Assembly (NCBI GenBank): GCA_963842295.1 | Contig: CAWJFY010000005.1 | Location: 248,001 to 312,000, forward strand | Length of the DNA: 64,000 bases | Source: JAJNBA01 sp963842295 | GTDB taxonomy: Bacteria; Actinomycetota; UBA4738; HRBIN12 | Direction of reading: 5' to 3' | Shown here: one piece after another, positions 27,581-37,423 of the stretch | Numbering within the stretch: position 1 is the stretch's first letter | Layout: each line of letters opens with the position of its first letter | Made by a program: the position numbers and the translations under genes | Notes under the pieces: model-generated | Seen by the model: the letters and a program-made list of their open reading frames with translations, nothing else | Database searches by the model: none | What the model was told of the DNA's origin: nothing

Positions 27581-27775
27581 CTACTGCGGGAGCCGAAGGA
27601 CCTGTTTGGGCGTGAGTCGTACCGTCGTCGGGGCCACGCGGAGCCCGATGATCCCGACCCGGCCGTCGACCCAGGTGGCGTCCTGCAGGATCCCCACGGA
27701 AAGGTGGCCCTCGCGGTCCTCGGACACCCGGAAGATCATCCCCGACTCGGTCCGGTAGACGCCCGACTCCTGCAC
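27581..27775 (-). CDS. Small hypothetical protein
   Basis: 64 residues, MQESGVYRTESGMIFRVSED, predicted mostly beta-strand, ending APTTVRLTPKQVLRLPQ. No recognisable family. It lies between two plus-strand genes. Confidence 0.5.
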   Translation of the reverse strand: MQESGVYRTESGMIFRVSEDREGHLSVGILQDATWVDGRVGIIGLRVAPTTVRLTPKQVLRLPQ

Positions 27776-27876
27776 GGCCTACCAACCCTACGCCTCGCGG
27801 CGCGGCCGTGTTGCCGAGGCGCTCGCTGGACACCCTGAGGAATAGGCTTGCCTCTCGCACGCGTTCGGAGGAAGAC

Positions 27877-28890
27877 ATGCCCGCGATCACGGTCGAAGAC
27901 GTCACGGAGCTCCAGCGGCTCCCCCGCGTGAGCGGATCGGCCACGATCCGTCCCGTTCGCACGGTGGTCACGGCGCCCGGCGGCTTCGAGGGCGAGGGAT
28001 TCCCCGTCCGAAGAGCGTTCGCCGGCGTCGATCTGACCGATCTCGATCCGTTCGTGCACATGGATCAGATGGGCGAGGTCGACTATGCGCCCGGCGAGCC
28101 CAAGGGCACGCCGTGGCACCCGCATCGGGGCTTCGAGACCGTCACGTACATGCTGGATGGGATCTTCGAGCATCAGGACTCGAACGGTGGAGGCGGCGTG
28201 ATCACCAACGGGGACACCCAGTGGATGACCGCGGGCGCCGGGATCCTCCACATCGAGAAACCGCCGGAGCACCTGGTCGCCAGCGGAGGTTTGTTCCACG
28301 GGATCCAGCTCTGGGTCAATCTGCCCAAGGCCGAGAAGTGGACCCCTCCGCGGTACCAGGATCTCCGGGGGAGCGAGGTCACGCTGCTGGCGTCGTCGGA
28401 CGCGGGCGCGCTGGTCCGGGTCATCGCCGGAGATCTCGCGGGCCAGACCGGGCCCGGTCAGACCTACACCCCGATGACGATGGTGCACGCCACCGTGTCG
28501 TCGGGCTCGCGGCTCGATCTTCCCTGGCGTCCCGAGTTCAACGCGCTCGTCTACGTCCTCTCGGGCGCGGGGTCCGTTGGTGACGATCGTCGGCCGATCG
28601 CGATGGGCCAGCTGGCCGTCTTCGGCGCCGGCGACGCCGTTCGACTCGAGGCGGCCGCCTCGCAGGACTCCCGCTCGCCCGCCCTCGAGGTGTTGGTGCT
28701 CGGTGGCCGCCGGATCGGGGAGTCCGTCGCCTGGTACGGACCTTTCGTCATGAACACCCGCGACGAGCTCGTGCAAGCGTTCGAGGATTACCAGGCCGGG
28801 CGGCTGGGCAGCGTCCCTGCGATCCATCACACGCCGGACCACGTCGTGGAATCGGCGCCCGGCGGCGCTGAGGGGACCGTCGACCCCTAG
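27877..28890 (+). CDS. Pirin family protein
   Basis: 337 residues from ATG 27877, preceded by GGAGGAAG. The N-terminal cupin has the metal ligands His81 and His83 in HPHRGFETVTY, and His125 and Glu127 in AGILHIE, matching the pirin iron site. A second cupin and the pirin C-terminal domain follow (SGAGSVGDDRRPIAMGQLAV). Bacterial pirins act as quercetinases or redox-responsive protein modulators; which applies here is unknown. Its stop overlaps the convergent STAS gene stop by 4 bp. Confidence 0.9.
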   Translation: MPAITVEDVTELQRLPRVSGSATIRPVRTVVTAPGGFEGEGFPVRRAFAGVDLTDLDPFVHMDQMGEVDYAPGEPKGTPWHPHRGFETVTYMLDGIFEHQDSNGGGGVITNGDTQWMTAGAGILHIEKPPEHLVASGGLFHGIQLWVNLPKAEKWTPPRYQDLRGSEVTLLASSDAGALVRVIAGDLAGQTGPGQTYTPMTMVHATVSSGSRLDLPWRPEFNALVYVLSGAGSVGDDRRPIAMGQLAVFGAGDAVRLEAAASQDSRSPALEVLVLGGRRIGESVAWYGPFVMNTRDELVQAFEDYQAGRLGSVPAIHHTPDHVVESAPGGAEGTVDP

Positions 28891-29189
28891 TCGGGGCGTA
28901 CCTCCAGGCCGGGGATCCCGCCGGGGATGCTGATGTCCAGCACACGACGTACCTGGGCGATCGGGTTGAGGATCACGACCGGACCGCGTTCCTTCGGCAG
29001 GCCCGCAACTTCGAGGAGCGCCCGCAGGCCGCTGCTGTCCATGAACGAAACCCCTTCGAAGTCGAGCACGATGGGGTGGTCGTTGGTCGCCGCGGTCCGA
29101 AGAACCTGGCTCAGTTCTTCCGCGGTGGCCATGTCGAGCTCCCCCTCCAGCCGGAACCCCTCGTCCGTCGCCGTGATCTCGAGTTGCAT
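28887..29189 (-). CDS. STAS-domain anti-sigma factor antagonist
   Basis: 100 residues, MQLEITATDEGFRLEGELDM, with the STAS phosphosite region VLDFEGVSFMDSSGLRALL; the Ser in DSSG is the residue phosphorylated by an RsbW-like kinase. Such proteins release sigma factors by binding anti-sigma kinases. A candidate partner with an RsbW-type ATPase domain lies at 41138-42061 in this window. GAGG lies upstream of the ATG; longer in-frame starts exist but add sequence unlike STAS proteins. Confidence 0.87.
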   Translation of the reverse strand: MQLEITATDEGFRLEGELDMATAEELSQVLRTAATNDHPIVLDFEGVSFMDSSGLRALLEVAGLPKERGPVVILNPIAQVRRVLDISIPGGIPGLEVRPD

Positions 29190-29350
29190 CGGAGCCTCGT
29201 TCCTCCGGAAACGACTGATACCCATCTCCTGAACGCGAGCACTTTCGCAGACGGCACCGTACCCACGGGCATCGCAGGTGACACATCGAGAGGGAAGGCT
29301 CGAGCGGAGACCCGCTCGCCTCGCTCGTGTCCGCTCCCTAGACTCGCTCC

Positions 29351-32300
29351 GTGCGCGCGTGTCCCCAGTGCGGGGAGGAGAACTCCGACCGAGCACGCTT
29401 CTGCGAGGCATGCGGAACGCTGCTCCCGCCGGCGGACGCCGCCTCCGAGGTTCGCAAGACCGTCACCGTCTTGTTCTCCGACGTCGCCGGATCGACCTCG
29501 CTCGGGGAGCGGCTGGATCCCGAGTCGCTGCGGCGGCTGATGGGCCGCTACTTCGAGGCGATGCGCGAGGTGCTCGAACACCATGGCGGGACCGTGGAGA
29601 AATTCATCGGCGACGCGATCATGGCCGTGTTCGGGATCCTCGCCTCCACGAGGACGATGCCCTCCGCGCCGTGCGGGCGGCGGCAGGGATGCGCGAGCGC
29701 CTGGTCCGCCTGAACCAGGAGCTCCGGGGCGACGTGGGCGTCGAGATCGCGGCGCGGACGGGGATCCATACCGGAGAGGTGGTGGCCGGCGACCCGGGCA
29801 GGGGCCAGACGCTCGTGACCGGCGACGCGGTGAACACCGCCGCCCGCCTGGAGCAGGCGGCCGGCGCCGGCGAGGTCTTGATCGGCGAGCCGACCTATCG
29901 CCTCGTCCGGGACGCGGTCGTTGCGGAGCCCATCGATCCGGTCGATGCGAAGGGCAAGGCCGAACCCGTCCCTGCGTACCGTCTCGATGAGGTGATCGTC
30001 GGGGCGGAGGCCCACGCCCGACGGATGGATGCTCCGATGGTCGGCCGCGACGCCGAGCTGCGAACGATCCTCGATGCGTTCGAACGGTCGGCCGTCGATC
30101 GGACCTGCCGGCTGGTGACGATCCTTGGCGAGGCGGGCGTCGGGAAGTCACGCCTCGTGCTGGAGGCCCTCGGCGCGATCGGCGACAGGGCCATCGTCTT
30201 GCGGGGGCGCTGCCTCCCGTACGGCGAGGGCATCACCTACTGGCCGGTCGCAGAAGCCGTCCGCCGAGCCGCCGGGATCTTGGACGAGCACACGCCCCGG
30301 GAGGCCCGCCGCCGGATCGCCTCGCTCCTCGAGGGTGTTGAACGATCCGACCGGATCGCCGACGGCGTCGCCGAGCTGATCGGCCTCGGTGAAGGAGCGC
30401 GCACCGCGGAGGAGGGCTTCTGGGCCGTCCGTCGATTCTTCGAAGGCCTGGCGCGATCGCAGCCGCTCGTCCTGGTTTTCGACGACATCCACTGGGGCGA
30501 GGAGACGTTCCTCGACCTCCTTGGCTATGTCGTGGAATGGACGAGTGGCGTGCCCGTTCTCGTGATCTGCCTTGCCAGGAAAGAGTTGCTTGACCGCCGT
30601 CCCGGGTGGGCGGCCGGGGACGTCGTGGTCCTCACGTCGCTCGGCGACGCGGAGTGCGAATCTCTGCTGCGTGGCCTCCTCAGCACGGAGGAGGTCCCCG
30701 GCGCCGTGACCGAGGCGATCGCCGGCACCGCAGAGGGCAACCCGCTGTTCGTCGAGGAGCTGCTCGCGATGTTGATCGACGACGGCCTGCTGGTGCGCGA
30801 TGACGGACACTGGTCGCCGACCCCCGGGCTCGCCGACCTCGCGGTGCCGCCGACCGTGCAGGCACTCCTCGCTGCGCGGTTGGAGCACCTGGATCGAGCC
30901 GAGCGACGTGTCCTCGAGTGCGCGGCCGTGGTGGGCGAGGTGTTCGAGTGGAGCGCCGTCGCGGAGCTCGTGCCCACGGAGCTTCGGTCCGATCTCGGTG
31001 GCAATCTGATGTCACTCGTTCGCAAAGAGGTGATCCGACCTGCGCCGTCGGACCTCTCCGACGAGGACGCGTTCCGCTTCCGCCACCTCCTGATACGGGA
31101 TGCGACGTACGAGGGCATGGCGAAGGAGACGAGGGCGGAGCTGCACGAACGCTTCGCTCGATGGCTCGAAGGGAGCGGGGTCCGAGCGCTCTGCCGGAGA
31201 TGCAGGGCATCGTCGGGTACCACCTGGAGCGAGCGTTCCGATACCGGGAGGAGCTCGGGAGCCCGGCGACGGATGGACCGGACTCGCGCGGGAGGCTGCT
31301 CGCCACCTCGGCGAGGCGGGCCGCAGGTCCCTCGCCCGGGCGGACATGCCTGCGGCGGCCAACCTCCTCGCGCCGCGCGCTCGCGATTGTCTCCCGCCCG
31401 ATGACCCCGTCGCGATCCGCACCTCGCGATCGAGCTTGTCGATGCGCTCCGTGAACTTGGCGAGTTCGAACGTGTCGAGGAGCTTGCCGGACGAAGGGAT
31501 GTGGCGCTCGCGAGAGCGAGTGGGGATCGACGGCATCGAACTTCGGTTCGAACTCCGACGCCTCTACCTGCGCTTGATGGGGGACCCGAAGAGCGTGCTC
31601 TTCGCGACGTCATCGCAGCGGGCTGAGGAGATCGCCGCCGAGGCGGCCGGCGCTCGGACGATCCGGTCACTGAGGGCGAGGCACTGCTGCGAGCCGGCAG
31701 GCTGCTCGGCGACATCGGGCGACACGAGGGAGAGCGAACTGGTCGTCGCCGCGCACAAGAGTGCTTCGATCGGGCGGGCGTCACACTCCGCCGAGCTGGC
31801 GTTCGTGACGAGCCCTCACGTTCTCGTGGCAGGGCCCGAGTACGGTCGCGGAGGACAACGCGCGTGCCGAGGAGGCGCTGTCCTCCGCCGACGAGGCGTC
31901 GCCGATCGCGGCGTTCAACATGCTCGGCCTCGCCGTGGGTCGTGCGATGATCGGCGACTTCGACGAGGCACGGTCGCTCGATCGAGCGAGGCGCCTCGAT
32001 CCTCCGCGAGCTCGGCATGGCCCTCGAGCTGGCGGCCGCCGTGGGGCTGTCGGCCGGCGATCGTCGAGATGATCGTCCGGCGACCTCGAGATGCGGCGGA
32101 GGCGCGGCTCCGGCCCGCGTACGAAACGTTGAAGGCGATGGGAGAGAAGGCCCGTCTGTCGAGTCGGGCGGCTATCCTCGCGTCGATCGTCTACGAGCAG
32201 GGCCGATACGAGGAGGCGATGGTGCTGGTCGACGAAGACGGATTCGGTCTCGGCGGCCGACGACATGGAACCGCAGATCTGGCTGCGCGGCGTGCGAGCG

Positions 32301-32575
32301 AAGGTGCTCGCACGCCGCGGACGGTTCGATGAGGCGGAACGCGAGGCGCGCGAGAACGCTCGCCTGGCGGAGGAGACCGACTGGCCTGGGTACACGGGGA
32401 TGGCCTGGGCAGACTTGGCCGAGGTCCTGCGTCTGGCGGGCCGGCTCGACGACGCCGTCGATGGCGGCGCGAAGAGGCGGAGGAGTTCTTCGAGCGGAAG
32501 GGGAGCCTCGTCTTGCGCGATCGCGTCCGAACGTTCCGGGAGGAGCTCGAAGCGGGAAACGTCGAGGACCGGTGA
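29351..32575 (+). pseudogene. Zinc-ribbon/class III nucleotidyl cyclase/AAA ATPase/TPR regulator, frame-broken
   Basis: Domains in order: an N-terminal zinc ribbon (CPQCGEENSDRARFCEACG), a class III cyclase (VTVLFSDVAGSTSLGERLD, GDAIMAVFG, then GIHTGEVVAGDP and TGDAVNTAARLEQAA), an AAA_16-type ATPase with P-loop LGEAGVGKSRL and Walker B LVLVFDDIHWGEET, a winged-helix-like segment, and a C-terminal TPR region (RGRFDEAEREARENARLA). A frame break near 29640 splits the cyclase, and at least six more lie between 31190 and 32540, so the TPR part is open only in fragments. It ends EELEAGNVEDR. The ATPase core is clean. It may be a signal-responsive transcriptional or enzymatic switch. Poor local sequence or true decay both fit. 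Confidence 0.75.
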
Positions 32576-33639
32576 GCCCGCGGCCCGTGACCTCCCGAAA
32601 AGGGCCCGAACGCACGCTGTCGGAGCGGGAGCTGAACCGGGCCCTCCTCGCCCGCCAGCACCTGCTGGAGCGGGCCTCCTCGACCGTCCCGAAGGCGATC
32701 GAGCGCACCGCGGGCCTGCAGACCCAGTACGCGCCCGCCGGCTACATCGCTCTTCGGAGCCGTCTCGAGGGGTTCCGGCGGGAGGACCTCACCCGAGCCC
32801 TGGAAGGCCGCCGTGTGGTGCAGGCCTGGATGATGCGGGCCACGATCCACATGGCATCGAAGCGAGACTTCTGGCTGTTCACGGCCGCGATCCGCGAGCA
32901 GCGTCGCAAGGGATGGGTGCAGGCGTTCCGAGGATCGGCGAGCGAGGCCGCCGCCGCCGCCCGGAAGGCGGAGCGCTTCCTCGCCGACGGGCCGAAGCGG
33001 CGGGCCGAGATCGTGAAGGCCCTCGCCTTCGACAGCCCGATCTGGTACGGCGTGAACCTCTGGCTCGATCTCGTCCGCGTCCCTCCGTACGGGACGTGGG
33101 AGCAGCCGCGCGCCGACCTGTACGGGTTGGCCTCGGACTGGCTCGGGGAGTCGCCACCCTTGACCGAAGACGAGGGGATCGAGCACCTCGTTCGTCGCTA
33201 CCTCGCCGGCTTCGGCCCCGCCTCCCGACAGGACGTCGCGAGCTTCACGGGCCTCACCACGGGCCAGTTGGTGCCGGTTCTCGAACGCATCCCGCTCCGC
33301 TTGTTCGCGGACGAGCGCGGCAAGGAGCTCGTCGATCTCCCTCGCGCGCCCCTTCCCGATCCGGAGACGCCGGCTCCGATCCGTTTCCTCCCCGCCTGGG
33401 ACGCGACGCTGCTGGTGCAGGCTCGCCGCACGCAGATCCTTCCCGAGCGATACCGCCCGCGCATCTTCAACACGAAGACCCCGCACTCTCTCCACACGTT
33501 CCTGGTCGACGGCCAGGTGGCGGGCAGCTGGCGGCACGCGAAGGGCAGGATCGCGCTCGAGCCCTTCGAACGCCTGTCGAAGGAGACCCGTCGCTCCCTG
33601 AACGACGAGGCGGAGCACATGGCGGAGCTCTTCGCGTAG
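32572..33639 (+). CDS. Winged-helix DNA-binding domain protein (AlkZ/YcaQ-like)
   Basis: About 355 residues from GTG 32572, overlapping the previous stop as GTGA. The pattern LLARQHLLERASSTVPKAIE, then QTQYAPAGYIALRSRL and VVQAWMMRATIHM, is typical of the winged-helix family that includes AlkZ and YcaQ-type DNA glycosylases. The AlkZ catalytic QxQ-like segment may correspond to LQTQYAP (near residues 47-53). The C-terminal FLPAWDATLLVQARRTQIL also fits. Repair of crosslinked or alkylated DNA is plausible but not proven for actinobacterial members. Confidence 0.82.
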   Translation: MSPRPVTSRKGPERTLSERELNRALLARQHLLERASSTVPKAIERTAGLQTQYAPAGYIALRSRLEGFRREDLTRALEGRRVVQAWMMRATIHMASKRDFWLFTAAIREQRRKGWVQAFRGSASEAAAAARKAERFLADGPKRRAEIVKALAFDSPIWYGVNLWLDLVRVPPYGTWEQPRADLYGLASDWLGESPPLTEDEGIEHLVRRYLAGFGPASRQDVASFTGLTTGQLVPVLERIPLRLFADERGKELVDLPRAPLPDPETPAPIRFLPAWDATLLVQARRTQILPERYRPRIFNTKTPHSLHTFLVDGQVAGSWRHAKGRIALEPFERLSKETRRSLNDEAEHMAELFA

Positions 33640-33710
33640 CGGTATCGACTTGCCGTCCGACGCCGGACGGTGCAGCCTTCCGAGGAACGTCCGCGACCGA
33701 GGAGGCAACC

Positions 33711-34346
33711 ATGGCGATGACGGTCGAGAGCACCAGCATGGCCGACGGGGAGCCGATCCCGGAGACGCACGCGGTCGCCACGCCCACCGCCGACGGCAAG
33801 GCCGAGATGGCCGGGCGGGACCTGAGCCCCCATCTGCGATGGTCGGGCGAGCCGGAGGGAACCAGGTCCTTCGCGATCTCCGTCGTCGACCCCGACGTGC
33901 CGGCGGATCGGAACCGGATGGGTGTCGAGGGGCTGCCGCTCGGCGACGACGAGGATCGGGTCGAGTTCGTGCATTGGCTCGTCGCGGACATCCCGGCCGG
34001 CGTCCACGAGCTGCCGGAGGGTGCGGGGGGCGACGGCTTCGTCGCGCACGGGAAGCCGATGGATCCTCTGGCGCAGGGCGGCGTCACCGGCGAGAACGGC
34101 TATCGCGGCCTGTTCGAGGGCAACCCGGACCTCGAGGGAACCTACGGCGGTTGGGACGGTCCGTTCCCTCCGTGGAACGACGAGCAGGTCCACCGGTACT
34201 TCACGACCGTCTACGCCCTCGACGTCGACACGCTCGGGCTCGAGCCGGGCTTCGGCCTCGAGGAGTTCCGCACGGCGATGCACGGTCACATGCTCGACGA
34301 GGGACAGATCGTGCCCGTGTATTCACTGAATCCGAACATGCGGTAG
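33711..34346 (+). CDS. YbhB/YbcL-type phosphatidylethanolamine-binding protein (PEBP)
   Basis: 211 residues from ATG 33711 with GGAGG upstream. The PEBP pattern is visible: DLSPHLRWSGEPEGTRSFAI, DPDVP, FVHWLVADIPAGV and a His-containing YFTTVYALDV. Bacterial YbhB-type proteins have the Raf-kinase-inhibitor fold and bind small anionic ligands; no clear cellular role is known. No signal peptide, so cytosolic. A double hairpin follows 27 bp after the stop. Confidence 0.87.
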   Translation: MAMTVESTSMADGEPIPETHAVATPTADGKAEMAGRDLSPHLRWSGEPEGTRSFAISVVDPDVPADRNRMGVEGLPLGDDEDRVEFVHWLVADIPAGVHELPEGAGGDGFVAHGKPMDPLAQGGVTGENGYRGLFEGNPDLEGTYGGWDGPFPPWNDEQVHRYFTTVYALDVDTLGLEPGFGLEEFRTAMHGHMLDEGQIVPVYSLNPNMR

Positions 34347-34372
34347 ACGCGCGCGTCAGGTTCCTCCATGGA

Positions 34373-34417
34373 CGAGGGGATCCCGAAGGATCCCCTCGAA
34401 CCGAGCCGTTCTCGGTT
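34373..34417. terminator. Tandem hairpins, likely bidirectional terminator
   Basis: A perfect 11-bp stem (CGAGGGGATCC / GGATCCCCTCG, loop CGAA) is followed at once by a 7-bp stem (AACCGAG / CTCGGTT). They lie between the convergent PEBP and M43 protease genes. There is no long T-run, but the symmetry fits termination in both directions. Confidence 0.65.
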
Positions 34418-34432
34418 CCTCGTTCCGGTCTC

Positions 34433-35350
34433 CTACGGAGCCCGGAACGCCGCCCACGCCTGCTGCATCCGCACGGCCTGGCCGTTCGTGAACTCGAACA
34501 TGCAGCTGTCCTGCGTGTAGTCCATGAAGTTCGTGATCGGGTCGAGGCCGCCCGCCACACACGTGTCCCGTCCCACGGGACAGTTGAACGCGGGCGACGC
34601 CTCCGGGGCGGTGTCATCGACCAGATCACCGCGGTTGCAGCCGCCGTCGAACGTGTGGAACAGGTCGAACCAGTGGCCGACCTCATGTGTCGCGGTGTCC
34701 CCTTCGCTGTAGATCGCGAAGTTGCCGCCCGGCAGCGTCTGGAAGTGGACGACGACGCCGTCGAGCTCACCGACCTTCGCCGCGTCCTGCGCGAGGTAGG
34801 CGTAACCCAGCAGGTTCTTCCCGAGGTTGGCCGTATAGATGTTCAGCGTCTCGACGCCGCCGACCTTGAGGAGCCGCTTCATCGCGCGATCCTCGCCGCC
34901 ACCCTGCAGATCGAACCACTTCTTGTTCGTCGTGCGCGTCACCCCCGCGAGCTCGAAGGCGAAGCCGGTGCTCGCGCCGCCCGTGGCGCCGCCGAACGAC
35001 TGATTCAGCACACTCATCTGGTCGTTGATCCACCGGGATGGGACGTTGCCGCCCGCAACCGTGAGGTCCTTGCGGATCACGTGGATCCACGTCTGAACCG
35101 CCACGGTCGCACCCGACGCAGCGCTCGCCTCCGCTCTCGCGGCGAGCTTCGCGTGCTTCTTGATCCATCCTTGGAGCTTGTCGACGGCGGGCTTCTCGAC
35201 GAGGTCGCGCAAGCGGCCCTCGGGACCGAGGTGGTCGTGGCGTTCGATGCAGACGCCGGCGTCGAGCCTGGCCGCGTGAGCCAGGGGCACGAAACCGACG
35301 ACGAGCACGCTCGCGGCGACGGCCGCCAGCAAGATGCGCCTGAAGCTCAT
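34433..35350 (-). CDS. Secreted M43-type (cytophagalysin-like) zinc metalloprotease
   Basis: 305 residues with a clear signal peptide (MSFRRILLAAVAASVLVVGF...LAHA, cleavage near residue 26). The metzincin site HEVGHWFDLFH at residues 222-232 gives three zinc ligands (H222, H226, H232) and Glu223. A Met-turn-like NFMDYTQDSCM follows, with paired Cys residues as in M43 pappalysin relatives. It is exported and presumably digests extracellular protein. The single gene is flanked by terminators or divergent genes. Confidence 0.9.
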   Translation of the reverse strand: MSFRRILLAAVAASVLVVGFVPLAHAARLDAGVCIERHDHLGPEGRLRDLVEKPAVDKLQGWIKKHAKLAARAEASAASGATVAVQTWIHVIRKDLTVAGGNVPSRWINDQMSVLNQSFGGATGGASTGFAFELAGVTRTTNKKWFDLQGGGEDRAMKRLLKVGGVETLNIYTANLGKNLLGYAYLAQDAAKVGELDGVVVHFQTLPGGNFAIYSEGDTATHEVGHWFDLFHTFDGGCNRGDLVDDTAPEASPAFNCPVGRDTCVAGGLDPITNFMDYTQDSCMFEFTNGQAVRMQQAWAAFRAP

Positions 35351-35421
35351 CGGGGGTCCCTCCCTCTTCCAGGGGTCATGAGCGGGCGGAGTGTACCGCG
35401 AGAGAGCCGTAAAGTGGGGTC

Positions 35422-35886
35422 GTGACGACGCTCAAGAACGGCGACAGGGCACCGGACTTCGCACTCCTGGATCAGCAAGGACAGACCGTCCGGCTCGAGG
35501 ACTATCGCGGGCGCAAGGTCCTCGTGTACTTCTACCCGGAGGCAGACACGCCCGGCTGCACGACGCAGTCGTGCGACCTCCGCGACCATCGGCAGGAGCT
35601 CACACAGATCGGTCTCGACGTGGTGGGGATCTCACCGGACTCACCGCAGAAGCAGCTCGCGTTCGACAAGAAGTACGGTCTCGGGTTCCCGCTTCTGGCG
35701 GACGAGGATCACGCGACCGCATCGGCGTGGGGCACGTGGGCCGAGAAACATCGCGGCGGCCACACGTACTTCGGGATCCTGCGCTCCTCCTTCCTGGTGG
35801 ACGAAGAGGGACGGATCGAGCACGCCTGGTCTCCGGTGACGCCCGAGGACACGGTGCCGAACGCGCTCGCGGCCATCGCCGCGTAG
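35422..35886 (+). CDS. bcp: Peroxiredoxin, BCP type
   Basis: 154 residues from a GTG. The thioredoxin-fold peroxidase has peroxidatic Cys46 in DTPGCTTQSCDLRD and a resolving Cys51 five residues later, the atypical 2-Cys BCP/PrxQ arrangement. It reduces hydrogen peroxide and organic hydroperoxides with thioredoxin. Its TAG overlaps the next gene's GTG by one base. Confidence 0.93.
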   Translation: MTTLKNGDRAPDFALLDQQGQTVRLEDYRGRKVLVYFYPEADTPGCTTQSCDLRDHRQELTQIGLDVVGISPDSPQKQLAFDKKYGLGFPLLADEDHATASAWGTWAEKHRGGHTYFGILRSSFLVDEEGRIEHAWSPVTPEDTVPNALAAIAA

Positions 35887-36299
35887 TGGCCGACCCGGGC
35901 GACCGCGCTCCCTTCGAACAGCTCGACTTCCTGTACGTGCCGAGCCGAGACGTCGCCGAGGACCTCGCGTTCTTCAGCGAGGTCCTCGGCGGCCGGGTGG
36001 TGTTCGCGATCGACTCGATGGGGACGCGGGTCGCTGCCGTCCGGTTGACTGAGGATCCACCCCTGGTCCTGCTGACCGACCACCTCGAGGGAGACCGACC
36101 GATCCTCGTCTACCGCGTGCCCGAGCTCGGGGCGGCGCTCACGGAGCTCGAGGGGCGCGGCTGGCGGCGCGAGCACGCTTTCGAGATCCCGCACGGCCCC
36201 ATCTGCTCGTTCCAGGGCCCCGGCGGGCACCGCGTGGCGCTGTATCAGCTCACACGGCCGGAAGTGGCCGAACACTTCGAGGGCCGTCGCGACTTCTGA
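35886..36299 (+). CDS. VOC (glyoxalase/bleomycin-resistance) family protein
   Basis: 137 residues from GTG 35886. It starts VADPGDRAPFEQLDFLYVPS and has betaalphabetabetabeta repeats with FFSEVLGGRVVFAIDSMG and FQGPGGHRVALYQL. Metal-binding residues cannot be assigned with confidence. It is coupled to the peroxiredoxin by a one-base overlap, which hints at a shared oxidative or detoxification role. Substrate unknown. Confidence 0.8.
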   Translation: MADPGDRAPFEQLDFLYVPSRDVAEDLAFFSEVLGGRVVFAIDSMGTRVAAVRLTEDPPLVLLTDHLEGDRPILVYRVPELGAALTELEGRGWRREHAFEIPHGPICSFQGPGGHRVALYQLTRPEVAEHFEGRRDF

Positions 36300-36307
36300 G
36301 GAGGGGT

Positions 36308-36730
36308 TTACGCCCCGCGGCGTTCGAGCACGATCACCGGGATCTTCCGCACGCCGTCGGTCTTCACCTCGTACTCCGCGAACCCCGGTCGCCGAGCGAC
36401 CTGACGGGCGTAGAGGTCTTCCCGCTCGGGCTCGTCGCGCAGGATCTTGATGGCCCGCACCGGGATGGCTTCGGTGCCGACCTCGATCGTCGCCTCCGGG
36501 TTCGCCTCGAGGTTGCGAACCCAATCGGGATCGGCCGGCGCGCCCCCTTTCGACCCGACCACCACCCAGCGGCCGCCATCCGGCAGGTACACGAGCGGGT
36601 TCACGTACTCCTTGCCTGTACGGCGCCCGGTGGTGTGGAGCAAGAGCATCGTGGCGCCGTCGAAGTACCCACCGATCCTGCCCTCGTTCTCCCGGAACTC
36701 CTCGATGATGTTCGCGTTCCAGTCGGTCAC
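36308..36730 (-). CDS. Deazaflavin (F420)-dependent nitroreductase-family protein (DDN-like)
   Basis: About 140 residues. GTG 36730 (VTDWNANIIEEFRENEG) is preferred because AGAGG lies upstream; an ATG at 36748 is the alternative. The signature LLHTTGRRTGKEYVNPLVYL with GRWVVVGSKGGAPADPDW and NLEANPEATIEVG defines the DUF385/DDN split-barrel family, which binds F420 (some bind FMN). It supports an F420-producing host. The physiological substrate, perhaps a quinone, is unknown. Confidence 0.87.
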   Translation of the reverse strand: MTDWNANIIEEFRENEGRIGGYFDGATMLLLHTTGRRTGKEYVNPLVYLPDGGRWVVVGSKGGAPADPDWVRNLEANPEATIEVGTEAIPVRAIKILRDEPEREDLYARQVARRPGFAEYEVKTDGVRKIPVIVLERRGA

Positions 36731-36759
36731 CGGTCCAGCCTCTCGCATCGGGCGGGGGA

Positions 36760-37071
36760 CTAGCAATCGATGGCGGCGGACAGGGCCTCGCCGAGCTCGT
36801 GTTGCCGCTCGGGGGCGAGGGATCCCATCCGGCGGACCAGCATGGATTTCGGGATCGCGAACACGTTGTCCATCGTGGCTGCGGAGGCGACCGGCAGACC
36901 TTCGGAGATGCCGAGCGGTACCTCCGTGGGGATGTGCCGGATCGTTCGCGTGATGGGGGCGACCAGGACGGTCCGCAGCACCGGGATGGCCTCGTCCCTG
37001 GTGAGGATGAGGAAGGGGCGACCCTTCGGATCGGTCTCGCCCCACCAGATCTCGCCTCGGCCGATCGTCAC
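36760..37071 (-). CDS. MazF/PemK-type endoribonuclease toxin
   Basis: 103 residues from a GTG, overlapping the antitoxin stop. The fold signature GRGEIWWGETDPKGRPFLIL, the Arg/Thr-rich VAPITRTIRHIPTEVPLG and DNVFAIPKSMLVRRMG are typical of MazF/PemK toxins that cut mRNA. Second gene of a two-gene toxin-antitoxin operon. Confidence 0.88.
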   Translation of the reverse strand: MTIGRGEIWWGETDPKGRPFLILTRDEAIPVLRTVLVAPITRTIRHIPTEVPLGISEGLPVASAATMDNVFAIPKSMLVRRMGSLAPERQHELGEALSAAIDC

Positions 37072-37319
37072 CAGGACTCCTCGTCGATCGAGCGGGAGGC
37101 CGCCTCGGCGGCCGCGGCGACCTCGACGTCATCCTGCGGAACCTTTCGATACCCCTCGACGATCCGGCGCCCGACGTCGGCGCGCCGCTCGGCATCGATG
37201 AGCGCTTCGAGCGCCGCGCGTACGGCGTCCGCTTTCGTGTCGAATCGTCCAGACGCGACCAGCTGCTCGAGTTGCCCTGCGAGGATGTCCGGTATGCGAA
37301 TCGCAATCTGAAACGACAT
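37068..37319 (-). CDS. Ribbon-helix-helix antitoxin
   Basis: 83 residues. The N-terminal ribbon-helix-helix (MSFQIAIRIPDILAGQLEQL, FDTKADAVRAALEALI) binds DNA. The acidic C-terminal tail (VPQDDVEVAAAAEAASRSID) would wrap and neutralise the toxin. The GTGA overlap with the MazF-like toxin gives the usual antitoxin-first order and autoregulation. Confidence 0.85.
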   Translation of the reverse strand: MSFQIAIRIPDILAGQLEQLVASGRFDTKADAVRAALEALIDAERRADVGRRIVEGYRKVPQDDVEVAAAAEAASRSIDEESW

Positions 37320-37423
37320 GCGAAGAGCATACCACCAAGAACTCGCTGAACAGGATCCTGTCCAGGCAACAGAGGAGCCGGTGCTGGCGGATCACGTGCG
37401 GCCCCGTGGCATACCATCGCCCG

